Made by a program: the position numbers and the translations under genes. Below the pieces are notes generated by a model. The model did no database searches, was not told where the DNA came from, and saw only the letters and a program-made list of their open reading frames with translations. A stretch of DNA of 64,000 bases from SZUA-309 sp965232595 (GTDB lineage Bacteria; Pseudomonadota; Gammaproteobacteria; Pseudomonadales; Azotimanducaceae), in the NCBI GenBank assembly GCA_965232595.1, contig OZ246983.1, forward strand, positions 4,154,001 through 4,218,000. The letters run 5' to 3'. The first letter of the stretch is position 1. Each line of letters opens with the position of its first letter. Shown here one piece after another: positions 17,470 to 27,322 of this stretch.

Positions 17470-18138
17470 GTGAGAGAAGATATTGAGGCTCTGCAGGCTG
17501 CTGTTAATCGGGTGATCCCAATCCGTGAAGGACTGACTGTGCTCGTCGGTGAGGTCCAGGAAAATCTTTACGGGATTTATCCTGAGGAAAGGGCGCTCGT
17601 CGAGTCTGCTATGGCCAGCAGGCAGCATGAGTTTGCCACTGCAAGGCGATTGGCTAGGGATGGTATGGCAGAGCTTGAGGTTGCTCCAGGCCCAATTTTG
17701 CGGGGCCGGCAGCGAGAACCTGTTTGGCCAGAACAGGTTGTCGGAAGCCTGACCCATGCCGAAGATTGCGCCGCTGCCTGTGTGGCGAAGCTAGGGACTG
17801 TCCGATCAGTCGGGATAGACGTAGAGATCGCAGACCGCGTCGGAAACACTCTCTTTCAGAAACTGTTCACCTCCGCCGAAAGAACCTATTTGAGCACGAG
17901 GGAACAAGAGTACGCTGGACTGCTGTTTTCCGCCAAAGAGGCGGTTTACAAGGCCGTGTTCCCTCTTATTGGGAGGTTTATCGGCTTCAAAGAAGCCGAA
18001 ACTACGGTGGATGAGCGCGCTGGCAGGATTAAGTTCTCATATGTTGGCGAGTATTCACCCAATAGCGTCATGGAAGAAGCTGAGTGCTGGTACCTTTTCT
18101 CAGGTAAGTATGTCTTAAGTCTTGTGGTAATTACCTGA
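17470..18138 (+). CDS. 4'-Phosphopantetheinyl transferase (Sfp/EntD type)
   Basis: 222 residues from a GTG at 17470. It contains SLTHAEDCAAA, the Mg-binding GIDVE (115-119) and FSAKEAVYKA (153-162), the three signatures of EntD-like transferases. The enzyme moves phosphopantetheine from CoA onto the serine of carrier proteins. Here it would activate Ser1002 of the NRPS, Ser1784 of the PKS and the stand-alone carrier. A dedicated enzyme inside the island argues that the cluster is self-sufficient. A TATGTA box seven bases ahead of the start could make this mRNA leaderless. Confidence 0.9.
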   Translation: MREDIEALQAAVNRVIPIREGLTVLVGEVQENLYGIYPEERALVESAMASRQHEFATARRLARDGMAELEVAPGPILRGRQREPVWPEQVVGSLTHAEDCAAACVAKLGTVRSVGIDVEIADRVGNTLFQKLFTSAERTYLSTREQEYAGLLFSAKEAVYKAVFPLIGRFIGFKEAETTVDERAGRIKFSYVGEYSPNSVMEEAECWYLFSGKYVLSLVVIT

Positions 18139-18160
18139 GTAAGGGTGGAGTAGGGTATAG

Positions 18161-19399
18161 ATGCAGGGTCTGCTGGGTATCGTTGTGCTGGTTGGACTTG
18201 CGTGGATTGTAAGCGAACACAAGGCCCGAGTTGATTGGCGGCTTGTGCTCATTGGTCTTGTTGTTCAGTTGGCGCTAGCAACACTGCTCTTGCGAATCCC
18301 GCTAGTCAGTCAGGCATTGCTCCTTTTAAACGGTGTCGTGCATGCAATCGAGCAGGCGACGACCACGGGCGCCAGTTTCATATTCGGATACCTCAGTGGT
18401 GGTGAGACACCCTTCGTGGTTTCCGTGGAATCAGCCACATATCTCTTTGCGTTTCGAGTTCTACCGCAGATTATCGTATTCAGCGTATTGGTCGCACTGC
18501 TCTGGTACTGGAAAGTGCTGCCACTGGTCGTACGAGGCTTCGGGACGGTTCTTAGGAAGCTTATGGGACTAAGTGGGGCGGTTGGCACGGCTGCTGCTGC
18601 AAGTGTCTTCCTCGGTATGGTTGAGACGCCACTCGTTGTTCGCGCTTACCTGGCGCAGCTGAGCCGTTCTGAGTTGTTCACCTTGATGACGTGCGGCATG
18701 TCCACGGTTGCGGGCTCAATTATGGTGTTGTACGCAAGTGTGCTTGGTGACGTCATTCCGGGTGCGCTCGGACATATCTTGAGCGCATCCGTGATCAACG
18801 TAATCGGTGCTGTCTATCTGTCTCGGGTGATGGTCCCTGAGACTGTTGTTGTATCGGCGGGCGAGGTGGCAGAGGGATTGAGCTACTCCAGCAATATGGA
18901 TGCCATCACGAGGGGCACTACCGACGGCCTTCGTTTGGCAGTCAACGTTGGTGCGATGGTGCTGGTTCTCGTCAGCCTTGTGGCGCTCGTTAATCAACTG
19001 ATTTCGTCGCTTGAGGTAGGTGCAGCGCCGCTAACGCTCGAGAGAATAATGGGATGGATCTTCTCTCCGCTTGCGTGGTTGATAGGGGTCCCATGGATCG
19101 AGGCTCAGCAAGCCGGTGCACTATTGGGGGTCAAACTTGTGCTGAATGAGTTGGTCGCCTATCTGCAGATGGCTGCGCTGCCGAAGGGTTCGTTGTCTGA
19201 TCGCAGTGCGCTGATAATGACCTACGCGTTGTGTGGATTCGCAAATTTCGGCAGTCTGGGAATCATGTTGGGTGGGTTACAGACACTGGTCCCCGAGCGA
19301 CGGGAGGAGATCCTCTCTATTGCGCCGAAAACCCTCATTTCCGGCATGGCGGTCACCTGCGTGACCGCTTCCGTGGTTGGGTTAGTACTGTTGGTTTAG
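18161..19399 (+). CDS. Concentrative nucleoside transporter family protein (NupC-like)
   Basis: 412 residues, strongly hydrophobic with about ten membrane segments. It has CNT-family motifs in the middle (GMVETPLVVRAYL, MTCGMSTVAGSIMVLYA) and the C-terminal NELVAYLQM and YALCGFANFGSLG. Family members import nucleosides with Na+ or H+. It starts 22 bases after the phosphopantetheinyl transferase and its stop overlaps the convergent PKS stop by four bases. Its place between the NRPS and PKS halves suggests a link to the product, perhaps uptake of a nucleoside-like precursor, but it could be a passenger. Confidence 0.88.
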   Translation: MQGLLGIVVLVGLAWIVSEHKARVDWRLVLIGLVVQLALATLLLRIPLVSQALLLLNGVVHAIEQATTTGASFIFGYLSGGETPFVVSVESATYLFAFRVLPQIIVFSVLVALLWYWKVLPLVVRGFGTVLRKLMGLSGAVGTAAAASVFLGMVETPLVVRAYLAQLSRSELFTLMTCGMSTVAGSIMVLYASVLGDVIPGALGHILSASVINVIGAVYLSRVMVPETVVVSAGEVAEGLSYSSNMDAITRGTTDGLRLAVNVGAMVLVLVSLVALVNQLISSLEVGAAPLTLERIMGWIFSPLAWLIGVPWIEAQQAGALLGVKLVLNELVAYLQMAALPKGSLSDRSALIMTYALCGFANFGSLGIMLGGLQTLVPERREEILSIAPKTLISGMAVTCVTASVVGLVLLV

Positions 19400-22300
19400 C
19401 CGGCGGAAATGGCCGGTGCTTCCACCTGAGATTCCATTTTTTGGAGCGCCGCCTTGATTCCTCCGACGAGCACGCGAACGTTAGGCTCCAGGACCATGCT
19501 GTCATGATCGCCGGGCACGATGTTCAGGTCGAGGTGTCTTACGAAGGGTGTCCAACCGTTATCCTCCGAGAGATATTCGCGGTGCTCATCCATCATTCGT
19601 CCGCCGCTGAGATGGTACTTGATATGTTGTTTTGGTCTGAAAAGGCATATATCCACATCGACCGTCGGAACCTTGTACTTTCTTAACGCTCTCAGGAAGG
19701 CATTGCCGACGGTTTCAGATTTGAAGTTCGCTTCGTTCGAGTTAGCCTCAGCATCGGCACGATCTTCTCTTTCTTGCGCGACTTGCTGCCACTCGCTGCG
19801 TTCTTTCAGCTTCTCGATGAAATATCTCGGGCCGGTCCGTCTAAAGTCCTGATACGCCATGCTGAGCCGATCGCTGAGCGAGAGAAAGACCTGATCGCGT
19901 ACAGGAGTGTCGAGCATTATGATTGGATGTACCGTCTCGCCAGATGAGATTAGCTGTCTAGCAATCTCGTAGGCAATCAGGCCTCCTCCAGAGAAACCAC
20001 CAAGAAGGTACGGACCTTCTGGCTGAACCTGCCGGATCTCCTCGATGTAGTCGCGCGCCATGTCCTCGAAGGATTCGTGTGGCTCCATCTCTCCGAAGAG
20101 ACCACGAGCCTGCAGAGCATAAAACGGTCTGTCTTCTCCGAGCAGTAACGCGAGATGACTCAAATTCAGAACGTTGCCAAACATGCCCGCGACCATGAAC
20201 AGCGGAGTATCGCTGCCAACAGGCCCGGTATTCATGGGTACGATGTAGGTATACCTGGGACCCAACACAGAAGGCCGTTCAGCCGTTGTTGAGGTATCTG
20301 CTGACTCGTCAAACTCTGCACCTCTTATCAGCGTTGCCAGGTCACAGATCGTTGGAGATTGCATCAACACCGACATCGGCATGTCCGCACCAAAGTTGTC
20401 GCTGATCTCATTGAACAGACGAACGGCCACCAGTGAGTGTCCACCCAGATCGAAGAAGCTGTCGTGAATACCCACACCATCAACGCCGAGCAATTTGGCC
20501 CAGAGCTCGGCCAGCGTCCGCTCTATGTCATCCCGCGGTGATTCAAACTCCGTATCCAGCTGCGGTCGATCGAACGTTGTGGTCGTGCGCGAGTTGGCTG
20601 CTTCAGCGATGTATTCTGCCTGGTCTAGTAACTCATCGATTTTGAGTGAACTGACCAAGACCTGTGCAGGAAGTGCATCGTTTAGAAGATGCTCGAGCGC
20701 GCCTACTCCGGATTCACCCGTGATCCCCTGGGAGACGTTGTGCTGAAGAGCGATCTCTCCTTGTGAGAGATTGCCGGACGCTTGCGGTTCGGTTTCTCCT
20801 GATACGTCTAGACTGACTCGCTGACGACTGAACTCACCAACCAGTTTGTTTAGAGTCAGCTGACCTACTTCTGCCAACACTCGGCCTTCATCACTGACGA
20901 TGGACACGTCAAACACTGCAAACTGGTCCGCCTGATCTTCTCCGGAGTAGCGAATCCAGCAGTGCATACTGGGTTCGAAGGGCGCGAACGAGGTAAAAGA
21001 CGTGTACGAGAAGGGAACCCAGAGATACTCTGCGATATCCTGCTCCGAGTACCCTGGTATCAGATCCATGGCGCAACCCGTACCAATGTCTAGTAGTGCG
21101 GGGTGGATCGAGTGGTCTTTCAAGTCGTCAATGTAATCGTCGGGCAGTTCGAGGTGAGCCAGCGCTTCGGCTTTCCCTAGTCTCAGATTTTTCAGAACTC
21201 TCCAGCGTGGTCCGAACTGGAGGTGGTCCTCCTGGCGTGTTCTCAGTGAACCAGCTCCAGCTGCGGTTTCTTCGGCGAATTTGCATGTGGATCGAATGTG
21301 GTCGAGATCGAGCGGATCGGGCACTTCGACAGGAGTAACTAGGGCCTGCGCCGTCGCACATGTTTCCCAGCCGGTTTCTAACTGAGCTAAAACGTCGACA
21401 TGCCAGCCATGGCCGCGAGGTTTGAGTCGAACTTTCACCAGTCGGCTCGCACCATCCTCCACAAACAAGCCGTTCTGAAAGATCAGATTTTCTACTTTCG
21501 TAGCTGGAGATCCGATCGACGCCTCGACCGCTTTCTGAATCAGCTCGAAGTAGCCTGTACCCGGTAGGAGCGCTTCACCAGATTTGAGTCGATGCTCATC
21601 GATCACCCAATCCTCCGCAGCGCTGTAAGCTACGGTTACTTCATGGATCTCATCGGTGCCTTCTCGGTAGCTCCTGTGTCCTATTTCTGCGCTCGCTGAT
21701 GCCTCTGGTTGCATGGCCGGGGCGACCATGCCCACATCTGACCATATTCCCCAGTTGAGCACAGAGACTGGATATGGGCGTACACCTTTGCGTGAGGCAG
21801 CGAATGCGTTTAGAAAACTGTTCGCTGCCACGTAGTCGATTTGTCCTTGGGGCGCTACGTAGGTACTAGTAGATCCAAACAAGAGCATGAAATCCAACGG
21901 GTGATCCCGGAAGAGATCATCCAGCACCAGTGTGCCGTAGAGCTTGGTGCTGAAGACTTCTTCGATCTCTGCAGTTGTTTTCAGCTGTATAAGACTGTCT
22001 CTGATAGTGCCTGCCGCGTGGAAAACACCATCGATGCGTCCGAACTGTGTTTCTGCGGCAGCTATCGCGTCGGAGAGATGCTCCGCAACGGTCACATCAG
22101 CGGCCTGATAGAGGACTTCACTCCCTCTCTGCTCCAGTTCCCGGATCTTTAGGATCGATGCAGAAATCGGGTCGTCCGCGTCGTTCAAGGCGAGCCAGCT
22201 ATCCCATTCTTCTCGTGCTGGAATGGGAGTGCGTCCTGTAAGTAGGAGTTTGGCGTTGTAGGTGTCAGCCAGGTGCCGACACAGTGTCGTTGCAATCCCA

Positions 22301-25300
22301 CCCAGTCCGCCGGTGACCAGATAGGTCCCTTGCACTTTGAGCAAGGGTTTAGACGTCGCCGGTGCTTCTCGATCGCGAACGTGATGCTGCCAACGTACTT
22401 CTCCCCTCCAGGCCACGGTCCGATTGTCAGGGGTGCTGTTTGTTTCTTCGATGAGCGCAGAAACCGCTTGGCTTTTCGAGGTTTCATCGTCGGTAGCGCA
22501 GTCCAAGTCCACGAACGCGCAAGATATGGATCTGAACTCTCGTGGTATGACTCGACAGGGTCCAATTGCTGTCGCCTTCGTAGGAAAGGCGATAGTCTCC
22601 GCTCTGACGGATTGACTGCCGTTGGCAACCACCAGCCAATGGCACCGATGGTCCTCCAAACCCGCTTTGCCAAACGCTCTGGCAAGGTAGAAGAGAGAGT
22701 AGAATCCCTGATTCTGTATTCGGTGAAAAAAAGTGGAACCAGGACGATGAGATTGATCGAAGGTGAGCAGCCAACTGTGGAGTATCCGATCAGGTAGACG
22801 GTCTTCGTCCCGGAGGGTTTCGATCAGTTGCTGGTATCCATCACCTCCGGCTTCGGGAGCCACTGAGAACGTCTGGTCGTCCAGCTTCGCGTAAACGTCA
22901 CCGTCCAGAACTTCGATCACTTCATGCCCGTTAATCCGGAGTCTTTCAATGACGGATGTCGTAATCGGATCCGTGCCGTGGAGTGCGAGCCAGCGCTTCG
23001 GAGTGGGATCGTTTTTCAGAATACCCTGTTGTATCCACAACGGTTCAAAGTACCAGGCGTCCTCATCTTCGATACGCATGGGCTTCAAGCGGTCTTCATG
23101 ATCTGACACGTTGCCTACGCCAGGATCGAACCAGTAGCTGGCATGTTGAAAAGGATAGGTCGGCAGTGGCACGATCTTCGACTCGGACCAGACCTGACCG
23201 GTGTCTAGATCGGCTCCGAGTGCTTTGAGCTTGCCAACGGCACCGCTTAGGTATACATCGTCTGGCGTGTTGTCGTTCGGATGTCGCATGGAAGCAACCA
23301 CTCGCTGAGCCGGAATGCTGCCGTTCTGGCGAGCAAAGGAGCCCAGCATGTTGCCCGGGCCGACCTCGAGGAAGATGAGATCGTCCGATTGCGCGAGAAA
23401 ATCGATTCCCGCTCCGAAGAACACCGTATGTCGAAGATGCTCCATCCAGTAGCGGGGATCAGTAGCCTGGTCGGGAGTGAGAGTCTGACCAGTTCTGTTG
23501 GAAACGATCGGGATGCTTGGGGCAGACAGTTCGAGTGAGCCGATGTGTTCACCGAAGCGCTGAAGAATTCCGTCGAATAGCCGAGAATGAGCTGCGACAT
23601 TAACCTTGACCCGCTGCGAGTCAATTCCGTCCTCGGACAGTCGTCGCGCCAGATTGTCCAAAGCGTCTGGCGTGCCAGAAGCGACAGACACCTGTGGACT
23701 GTTGGCCGAAGCTAAATCGAGTTCACCCCGGAGGTAAGGCTTGAGATCATCCGCTGGCATGGGAACGCTGAGAACGCCCCCGGGCGGCGCTTCTTCAACC
23801 AACTGCCCGCGCAGCAGGAGGATTCCGAGTGCGTCTTCATAGCTCGTAACCCCGGCGACACAGGCCGCCGTGTTTTCACCCATGCTGTGGCCGATCATCA
23901 GGTCGGGTTCTACGCCGTAGCGCTTCCAGACCTGAACCAGCGCGTATTCGATAATGAAGATCAATGGTAGCTGATTGGACGGCTGGTCGAGTAGGTTCGT
24001 TACGCCTTCTTCTGCAGAGGCATCGGCGAGAAATATTCCTCTCAAGTCGGCGCCATACTTCGTATGGAGGATCGAAAGGCCTCGATCTACATTCTCTCTG
24101 AAGGTGATGTCGTAAGCGTACAGTTCCTGTCCCATCTGAAAGTACTGAGCGCCACCGCCCGGAAACATGAACACGATTCTCGGGTTTCGAACTTCGTCTG
24201 AGACGTTGAAGATCCGTCTGGGATCGTTTTCCTCCAGTACCTGAATGGCATCGCTGACCGATTTGCACCCGAAAACTCGTCGGTGTTCGAACTTCTTTCT
24301 GCCTTCGCTGAGCGTGTACGAAACAGTCGAAAGGTCCGTGTCCGGATGGCGGCGCAGCCAGCTCAGCAGGTTGCTGCTGGCGTCGTCCAGGGCTTTCTTA
24401 TTTCTCGCGGACAGAGTCAGGAACTCAGCGGTGTTCTTCTGGCTAGAAGCCACCAGTTCATTGCTCGGTGCTTCTTCGAGCACAACGAAGGCGTTGGTTC
24501 CACCAACGCCGAGAGAGTTCACGCAGGCTCTACGTGGGTGATCGGCAGGTGGCCAGTCGGAGAGCTTGGAGGCGACCTCGAACGGTCCGCCCTCAAACTC
24601 GATATTGGGGTTCGGCGCTTCGAAGTTCAGCGACGGCGGGATCTGCCGGTTTTCCAGTGCCAGCGTGGCCTTTATCAGGCTGGCAACGCCAGCGGCAGTA
24701 TCCAGATGCCCGATATTCGACTTTACGGATCCGATCCTACAGTAGTTAGTTCGCTCTGTTGTTTCGCGGAATGCACTGGTCAGGGCAGCGATTTCAATTG
24801 GATCTCCAACCGGTGTCGCGGTTCCGTGGCACTCCACATACTCAATCGTTGAAGCATCAACATCTGCTACTGCCAACGCTTCTGCGACAGCGGCAGATTG
24901 GCCTTCCACACTTGGAGCGAGATACCCGACCTTGGACGAGCCATCGTTGTTGATCGCGCTACCTTTTATCACCGCGTGAATATGATCGCCGTCCTCGAGC
25001 GCTTCATTCAATCGTCTCAGCACGATCACACCGGCACCGCTGCCGAAGACCGTCCCTTTCGAACGATGATCGAAGGGTCGGCAATGGCCATCAGGGGAAA
25101 GGACCTCGCCTTCCTTGTAGGTGTACCCAACTTCATGAGGGACTTCGATGGTCGATCCTCCAGCCAGCGCCAGATCGCACTCTCCCGACAGTAGGCTCTG
25201 AACCGCCATATGTGTTGCGACCAGTGAGGTCGAGCAGGCTGTCTGCACGTTGACACTTGGGCCCTTAAGGTCGAACAGATAGGAGACCCTTGTCGAAAGA

Positions 25301-25785
25301 AAATCCTTATCGTTGCCAGTGTGGCGGAGTAGAAAGGTGCCGACACTGTCCAGCAGTTCACTGTTGGTCAGCAGGTTGTAGACGAAGTAGGCGCCCATTC
25401 CGCAACCGGCAAACACTCCAATAGCGCCATCAAACTCGGACGGAGGGTGTCCGGCGCGTTCGATGGCTTCCCAGGAAGCCTCGTAGAAGTGTCGATGTTG
25501 GGGATCGATGATGCCGGCTTCTTTCTGGCTGAAGCCAAAAAACTCAGGATCAAACTGGTCGATGTCCTGGAGCGGGATTCCGGCCTTCACGTAACTGGGG
25601 TTGGCTAGCGTGCTCCGTTTGATACCGCGCTGGAGGAGCTCATCGTCCGAGTACTCACGGACTGATTCGCGACCTGACTTCAGGTTCTGCCAGAACTCTT
25701 CAGGCGTGTTTGCGTCGGGGACTCGAATCGCCATTCCGATGATGGCAATGTCGTTGTCGTTTGCCTCGTATACGGCGTCAGACAT
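19396..25785 (-). CDS. Type I polyketide synthase, KS-AT-KR-DH-ACP-TE
   Basis: 2129 residues. Ketosynthase (about 12-440): Cys184 in TACSTSL, plus ECHGTATPVGDP and KSNIGHLDTAAG. Acyltransferase (about 535-840): Ser634 in GHSMGE, with VAAH at 730-733 where malonyl enzymes have HAFH and methylmalonyl enzymes YASH. Ketoreductase (about 1150-1345): NADPH loop TGGLGGIA and active-site region QIDYVAANSF. A hot-dog domain follows (about 1380-1660) with a near-canonical dehydratase His motif DEHRLKSGEALLP and HPALLD. Carrier Ser1784 in LGGHS. Thioesterase nucleophile Ser1932 in GFSGGG with a late His in PGDHDS. No enoylreductase or methyltransferase. Dehydratase after ketoreductase is a less common order. 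Transcribed away from the Ccr gene, which may provide its extender unit. Confidence 0.93.
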   Translation of the reverse strand: MSDAVYEANDNDIAIIGMAIRVPDANTPEEFWQNLKSGRESVREYSDDELLQRGIKRSTLANPSYVKAGIPLQDIDQFDPEFFGFSQKEAGIIDPQHRHFYEASWEAIERAGHPPSEFDGAIGVFAGCGMGAYFVYNLLTNSELLDSVGTFLLRHTGNDKDFLSTRVSYLFDLKGPSVNVQTACSTSLVATHMAVQSLLSGECDLALAGGSTIEVPHEVGYTYKEGEVLSPDGHCRPFDHRSKGTVFGSGAGVIVLRRLNEALEDGDHIHAVIKGSAINNDGSSKVGYLAPSVEGQSAAVAEALAVADVDASTIEYVECHGTATPVGDPIEIAALTSAFRETTERTNYCRIGSVKSNIGHLDTAAGVASLIKATLALENRQIPPSLNFEAPNPNIEFEGGPFEVASKLSDWPPADHPRRACVNSLGVGGTNAFVVLEEAPSNELVASSQKNTAEFLTLSARNKKALDDASSNLLSWLRRHPDTDLSTVSYTLSEGRKKFEHRRVFGCKSVSDAIQVLEENDPRRIFNVSDEVRNPRIVFMFPGGGAQYFQMGQELYAYDITFRENVDRGLSILHTKYGADLRGIFLADASAEEGVTNLLDQPSNQLPLIFIIEYALVQVWKRYGVEPDLMIGHSMGENTAACVAGVTSYEDALGILLLRGQLVEEAPPGGVLSVPMPADDLKPYLRGELDLASANSPQVSVASGTPDALDNLARRLSEDGIDSQRVKVNVAAHSRLFDGILQRFGEHIGSLELSAPSIPIVSNRTGQTLTPDQATDPRYWMEHLRHTVFFGAGIDFLAQSDDLIFLEVGPGNMLGSFARQNGSIPAQRVVASMRHPNDNTPDDVYLSGAVGKLKALGADLDTGQVWSESKIVPLPTYPFQHASYWFDPGVGNVSDHEDRLKPMRIEDEDAWYFEPLWIQQGILKNDPTPKRWLALHGTDPITTSVIERLRINGHEVIEVLDGDVYAKLDDQTFSVAPEAGGDGYQQLIETLRDEDRLPDRILHSWLLTFDQSHRPGSTFFHRIQNQGFYSLFYLARAFGKAGLEDHRCHWLVVANGSQSVRAETIAFPTKATAIGPCRVIPREFRSISCAFVDLDCATDDETSKSQAVSALIEETNSTPDNRTVAWRGEVRWQHHVRDREAPATSKPLLKVQGTYLVTGGLGGIATTLCRHLADTYNAKLLLTGRTPIPAREEWDSWLALNDADDPISASILKIRELEQRGSEVLYQAADVTVAEHLSDAIAAAETQFGRIDGVFHAAGTIRDSLIQLKTTAEIEEVFSTKLYGTLVLDDLFRDHPLDFMLLFGSTSTYVAPQGQIDYVAANSFLNAFAASRKGVRPYPVSVLNWGIWSDVGMVAPAMQPEASASAEIGHRSYREGTDEIHEVTVAYSAAEDWVIDEHRLKSGEALLPGTGYFELIQKAVEASIGSPATKVENLIFQNGLFVEDGASRLVKVRLKPRGHGWHVDVLAQLETGWETCATAQALVTPVEVPDPLDLDHIRSTCKFAEETAAGAGSLRTRQEDHLQFGPRWRVLKNLRLGKAEALAHLELPDDYIDDLKDHSIHPALLDIGTGCAMDLIPGYSEQDIAEYLWVPFSYTSFTSFAPFEPSMHCWIRYSGEDQADQFAVFDVSIVSDEGRVLAEVGQLTLNKLVGEFSRQRVSLDVSGETEPQASGNLSQGEIALQHNVSQGITGESGVGALEHLLNDALPAQVLVSSLKIDELLDQAEYIAEAANSRTTTTFDRPQLDTEFESPRDDIERTLAELWAKLLGVDGVGIHDSFFDLGGHSLVAVRLFNEISDNFGADMPMSVLMQSPTICDLATLIRGAEFDESADTSTTAERPSVLGPRYTYIVPMNTGPVGSDTPLFMVAGMFGNVLNLSHLALLLGEDRPFYALQARGLFGEMEPHESFEDMARDYIEEIRQVQPEGPYLLGGFSGGGLIAYEIARQLISSGETVHPIIMLDTPVRDQVFLSLSDRLSMAYQDFRRTGPRYFIEKLKERSEWQQVAQEREDRADAEANSNEANFKSETVGNAFLRALRKYKVPTVDVDICLFRPKQHIKYHLSGGRMMDEHREYLSEDNGWTPFVRHLDLNIVPGDHDSMVLEPNVRVLVGGIKAALQKMESQVEAPAISAG

Positions 25786-25808
25786 AGCTTCTGTTATCCA
25801 GGGTTCGT

Positions 25809-25825
25809 GCCGGCATTATGCCGGC
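25809..25825. promoter_or_regulatory. 17-base palindrome upstream of the PKS gene
   Basis: Arms GCCGGCAT and ATGCCGGC around one base, centred 32 bases before the PKS start codon. On the minus strand the centre contains CATAAT, a possible -10 box. It shares the 11-base core GGCATTATGCC and almost the same start-codon distance with the element ahead of hemF. It lies in the 204-base divergent region between the PKS and ccr genes, where an operator would control one or both. Confidence 0.5.
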
Positions 25826-25989
25826 TGGAGCACACGTTGTTTTGAAGGGATTACAACCTAGGCACAAGAGTTTGTAGGTTTCTTATAGGGTTTCACTTAC
25901 GCTGATTTTCGATCTTTTTGAGATCAGGCCGAATAGCGGCTTGGTGTGGCAGTTACTGATACCGAACAAGATCAGGGAGTGAGTACGGA

Positions 25990-27255
25990 ATGCAACCCGC
26001 GGAACAACCGTCTAGAACCGCTTGCCTGGAGAAGAAGGACCTGTACGAACTGGGAGAGACTCCGCCGGAGTGGCATTTGCCTGCAAAGATGTATGCCAGT
26101 GTGATTCGGGAGTCTCGATTTGGCGAACCCTCTGCTGCTTTTGCTAAAGAAGTGATCGAGGTTCCGCAAGCTGGTCCAGGCCAGGTTCTTGTCTGGGTCA
26201 TGGCAGCGGGTGTCAACTACAACAACGTTTGGGCGTCTCTTGGTAGCCCAGTGGACGTCATAAAGGCACGCCAGAAGAGAGACGGCGCGGAGGAGGACTT
26301 CCACATTGGCGGGTCTGACGCCTCAGGAATAGTTTGGGCTGTCGGAGAGGACGTCAAGAACGTTTCCGTCGGCGAAGAAGTCGTGCTTTCTTGTGGTATG
26401 TGGAATCCTGAAGCTGACGATATTCAGGCGGGCATAGACCCAATCATGTCTGACAGCGCTCGTATCTGGGGCTACGAAGCAAACTGGGGATCCTTTGCCC
26501 AGTTTGCCTTAGTAGACGAGTATCAGTGTCACCCCAAGCCGCAGCACCTGAGCTGGGAAGAAGCCGCGGCGTACATGCTCGTAGGAGCGACAGCCTACAG
26601 ACAGCTTCTCGGTTGGGAGCCGCATGTCGTGAGAGAAGGAGATCCAGTGCTGATTTGGGGAGGCACTGGCGGACTAGGCTGTATGGCCATTCAGATCGTC
26701 AAGGCTCGCGGCGGAATTCCCATTGCCGTTGTTTCTTCTGAGGAGAAGATGGAGTACTGCATGGAACTGGGCGCCCATGCGGTGATAAATCGAAGTGATC
26801 CAGCGTTCACGCATTGGGGACGACTCCCAGATATTTCGGATGATGTTGCGATGGCGAATTGGATGAAGGGGGCTAACGCGTTTCGCCGCAAGTGGTCGGA
26901 AGTTTTGGGAAGCCGACGTGGTCCACGGATAGTCTTGGAGCACCCGGGTGAGAGCACAATTCCGACGTCCATGCTTCTGTGCGACAACGCTGGCATGGTG
27001 TCTATCTGCGCCGGCACGACGGGGTACAACGCAGACGTTGATCTCAGGTACTTGTGGATGCGACAGAAGCGATTGCAGGGGTCTCACTTCGCAAATACAC
27101 AGCAATGCTCGGCGTTTAACAATATGATCACTTTGGGTGAGGTCGATCCTGCCTTGTCGAAAGTGTTTGACTTTGAACAGGTTGGGTACGCTCACCAGCT
27201 GATGCTTGAGAATAGACATCCGCCAGGAAACATGGCGATCAAGGTGAACTGTTAA
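25990..27255 (+). CDS. ccr: Crotonyl-CoA carboxylase/reductase
   Basis: 421 residues of the zinc-independent MDR superfamily. The N-terminal part contains the family stretches AAGVNYNNVWASLG and GGSDASGIVWAVG, followed by a Rossmann domain with GGTGGLGCMAIQIVKARGG. Length and the pattern RIVLEHPGESTIPTS fit Ccr. The enzyme reductively carboxylates crotonyl-CoA (or longer enoyl-CoAs) with NADPH and CO2 to ethylmalonyl-CoA-type products. These serve the ethylmalonyl-CoA pathway or supply branched PKS extender units. No other ethylmalonyl pathway genes are here, and it is divergent from a PKS, so extender supply is the likelier job. A GGGAG site precedes the ATG. Confidence 0.9.
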   Translation: MQPAEQPSRTACLEKKDLYELGETPPEWHLPAKMYASVIRESRFGEPSAAFAKEVIEVPQAGPGQVLVWVMAAGVNYNNVWASLGSPVDVIKARQKRDGAEEDFHIGGSDASGIVWAVGEDVKNVSVGEEVVLSCGMWNPEADDIQAGIDPIMSDSARIWGYEANWGSFAQFALVDEYQCHPKPQHLSWEEAAAYMLVGATAYRQLLGWEPHVVREGDPVLIWGGTGGLGCMAIQIVKARGGIPIAVVSSEEKMEYCMELGAHAVINRSDPAFTHWGRLPDISDDVAMANWMKGANAFRRKWSEVLGSRRGPRIVLEHPGESTIPTSMLLCDNAGMVSICAGTTGYNADVDLRYLWMRQKRLQGSHFANTQQCSAFNNMITLGEVDPALSKVFDFEQVGYAHQLMLENRHPPGNMAIKVNC

Positions 27256-27322
27256 GGGATTGAGCCCTTGCTAAACTAGCGCCGGGCCAGCCGAAGCGCG
27301 GCAAACCTCTAGGAGTAGGATC

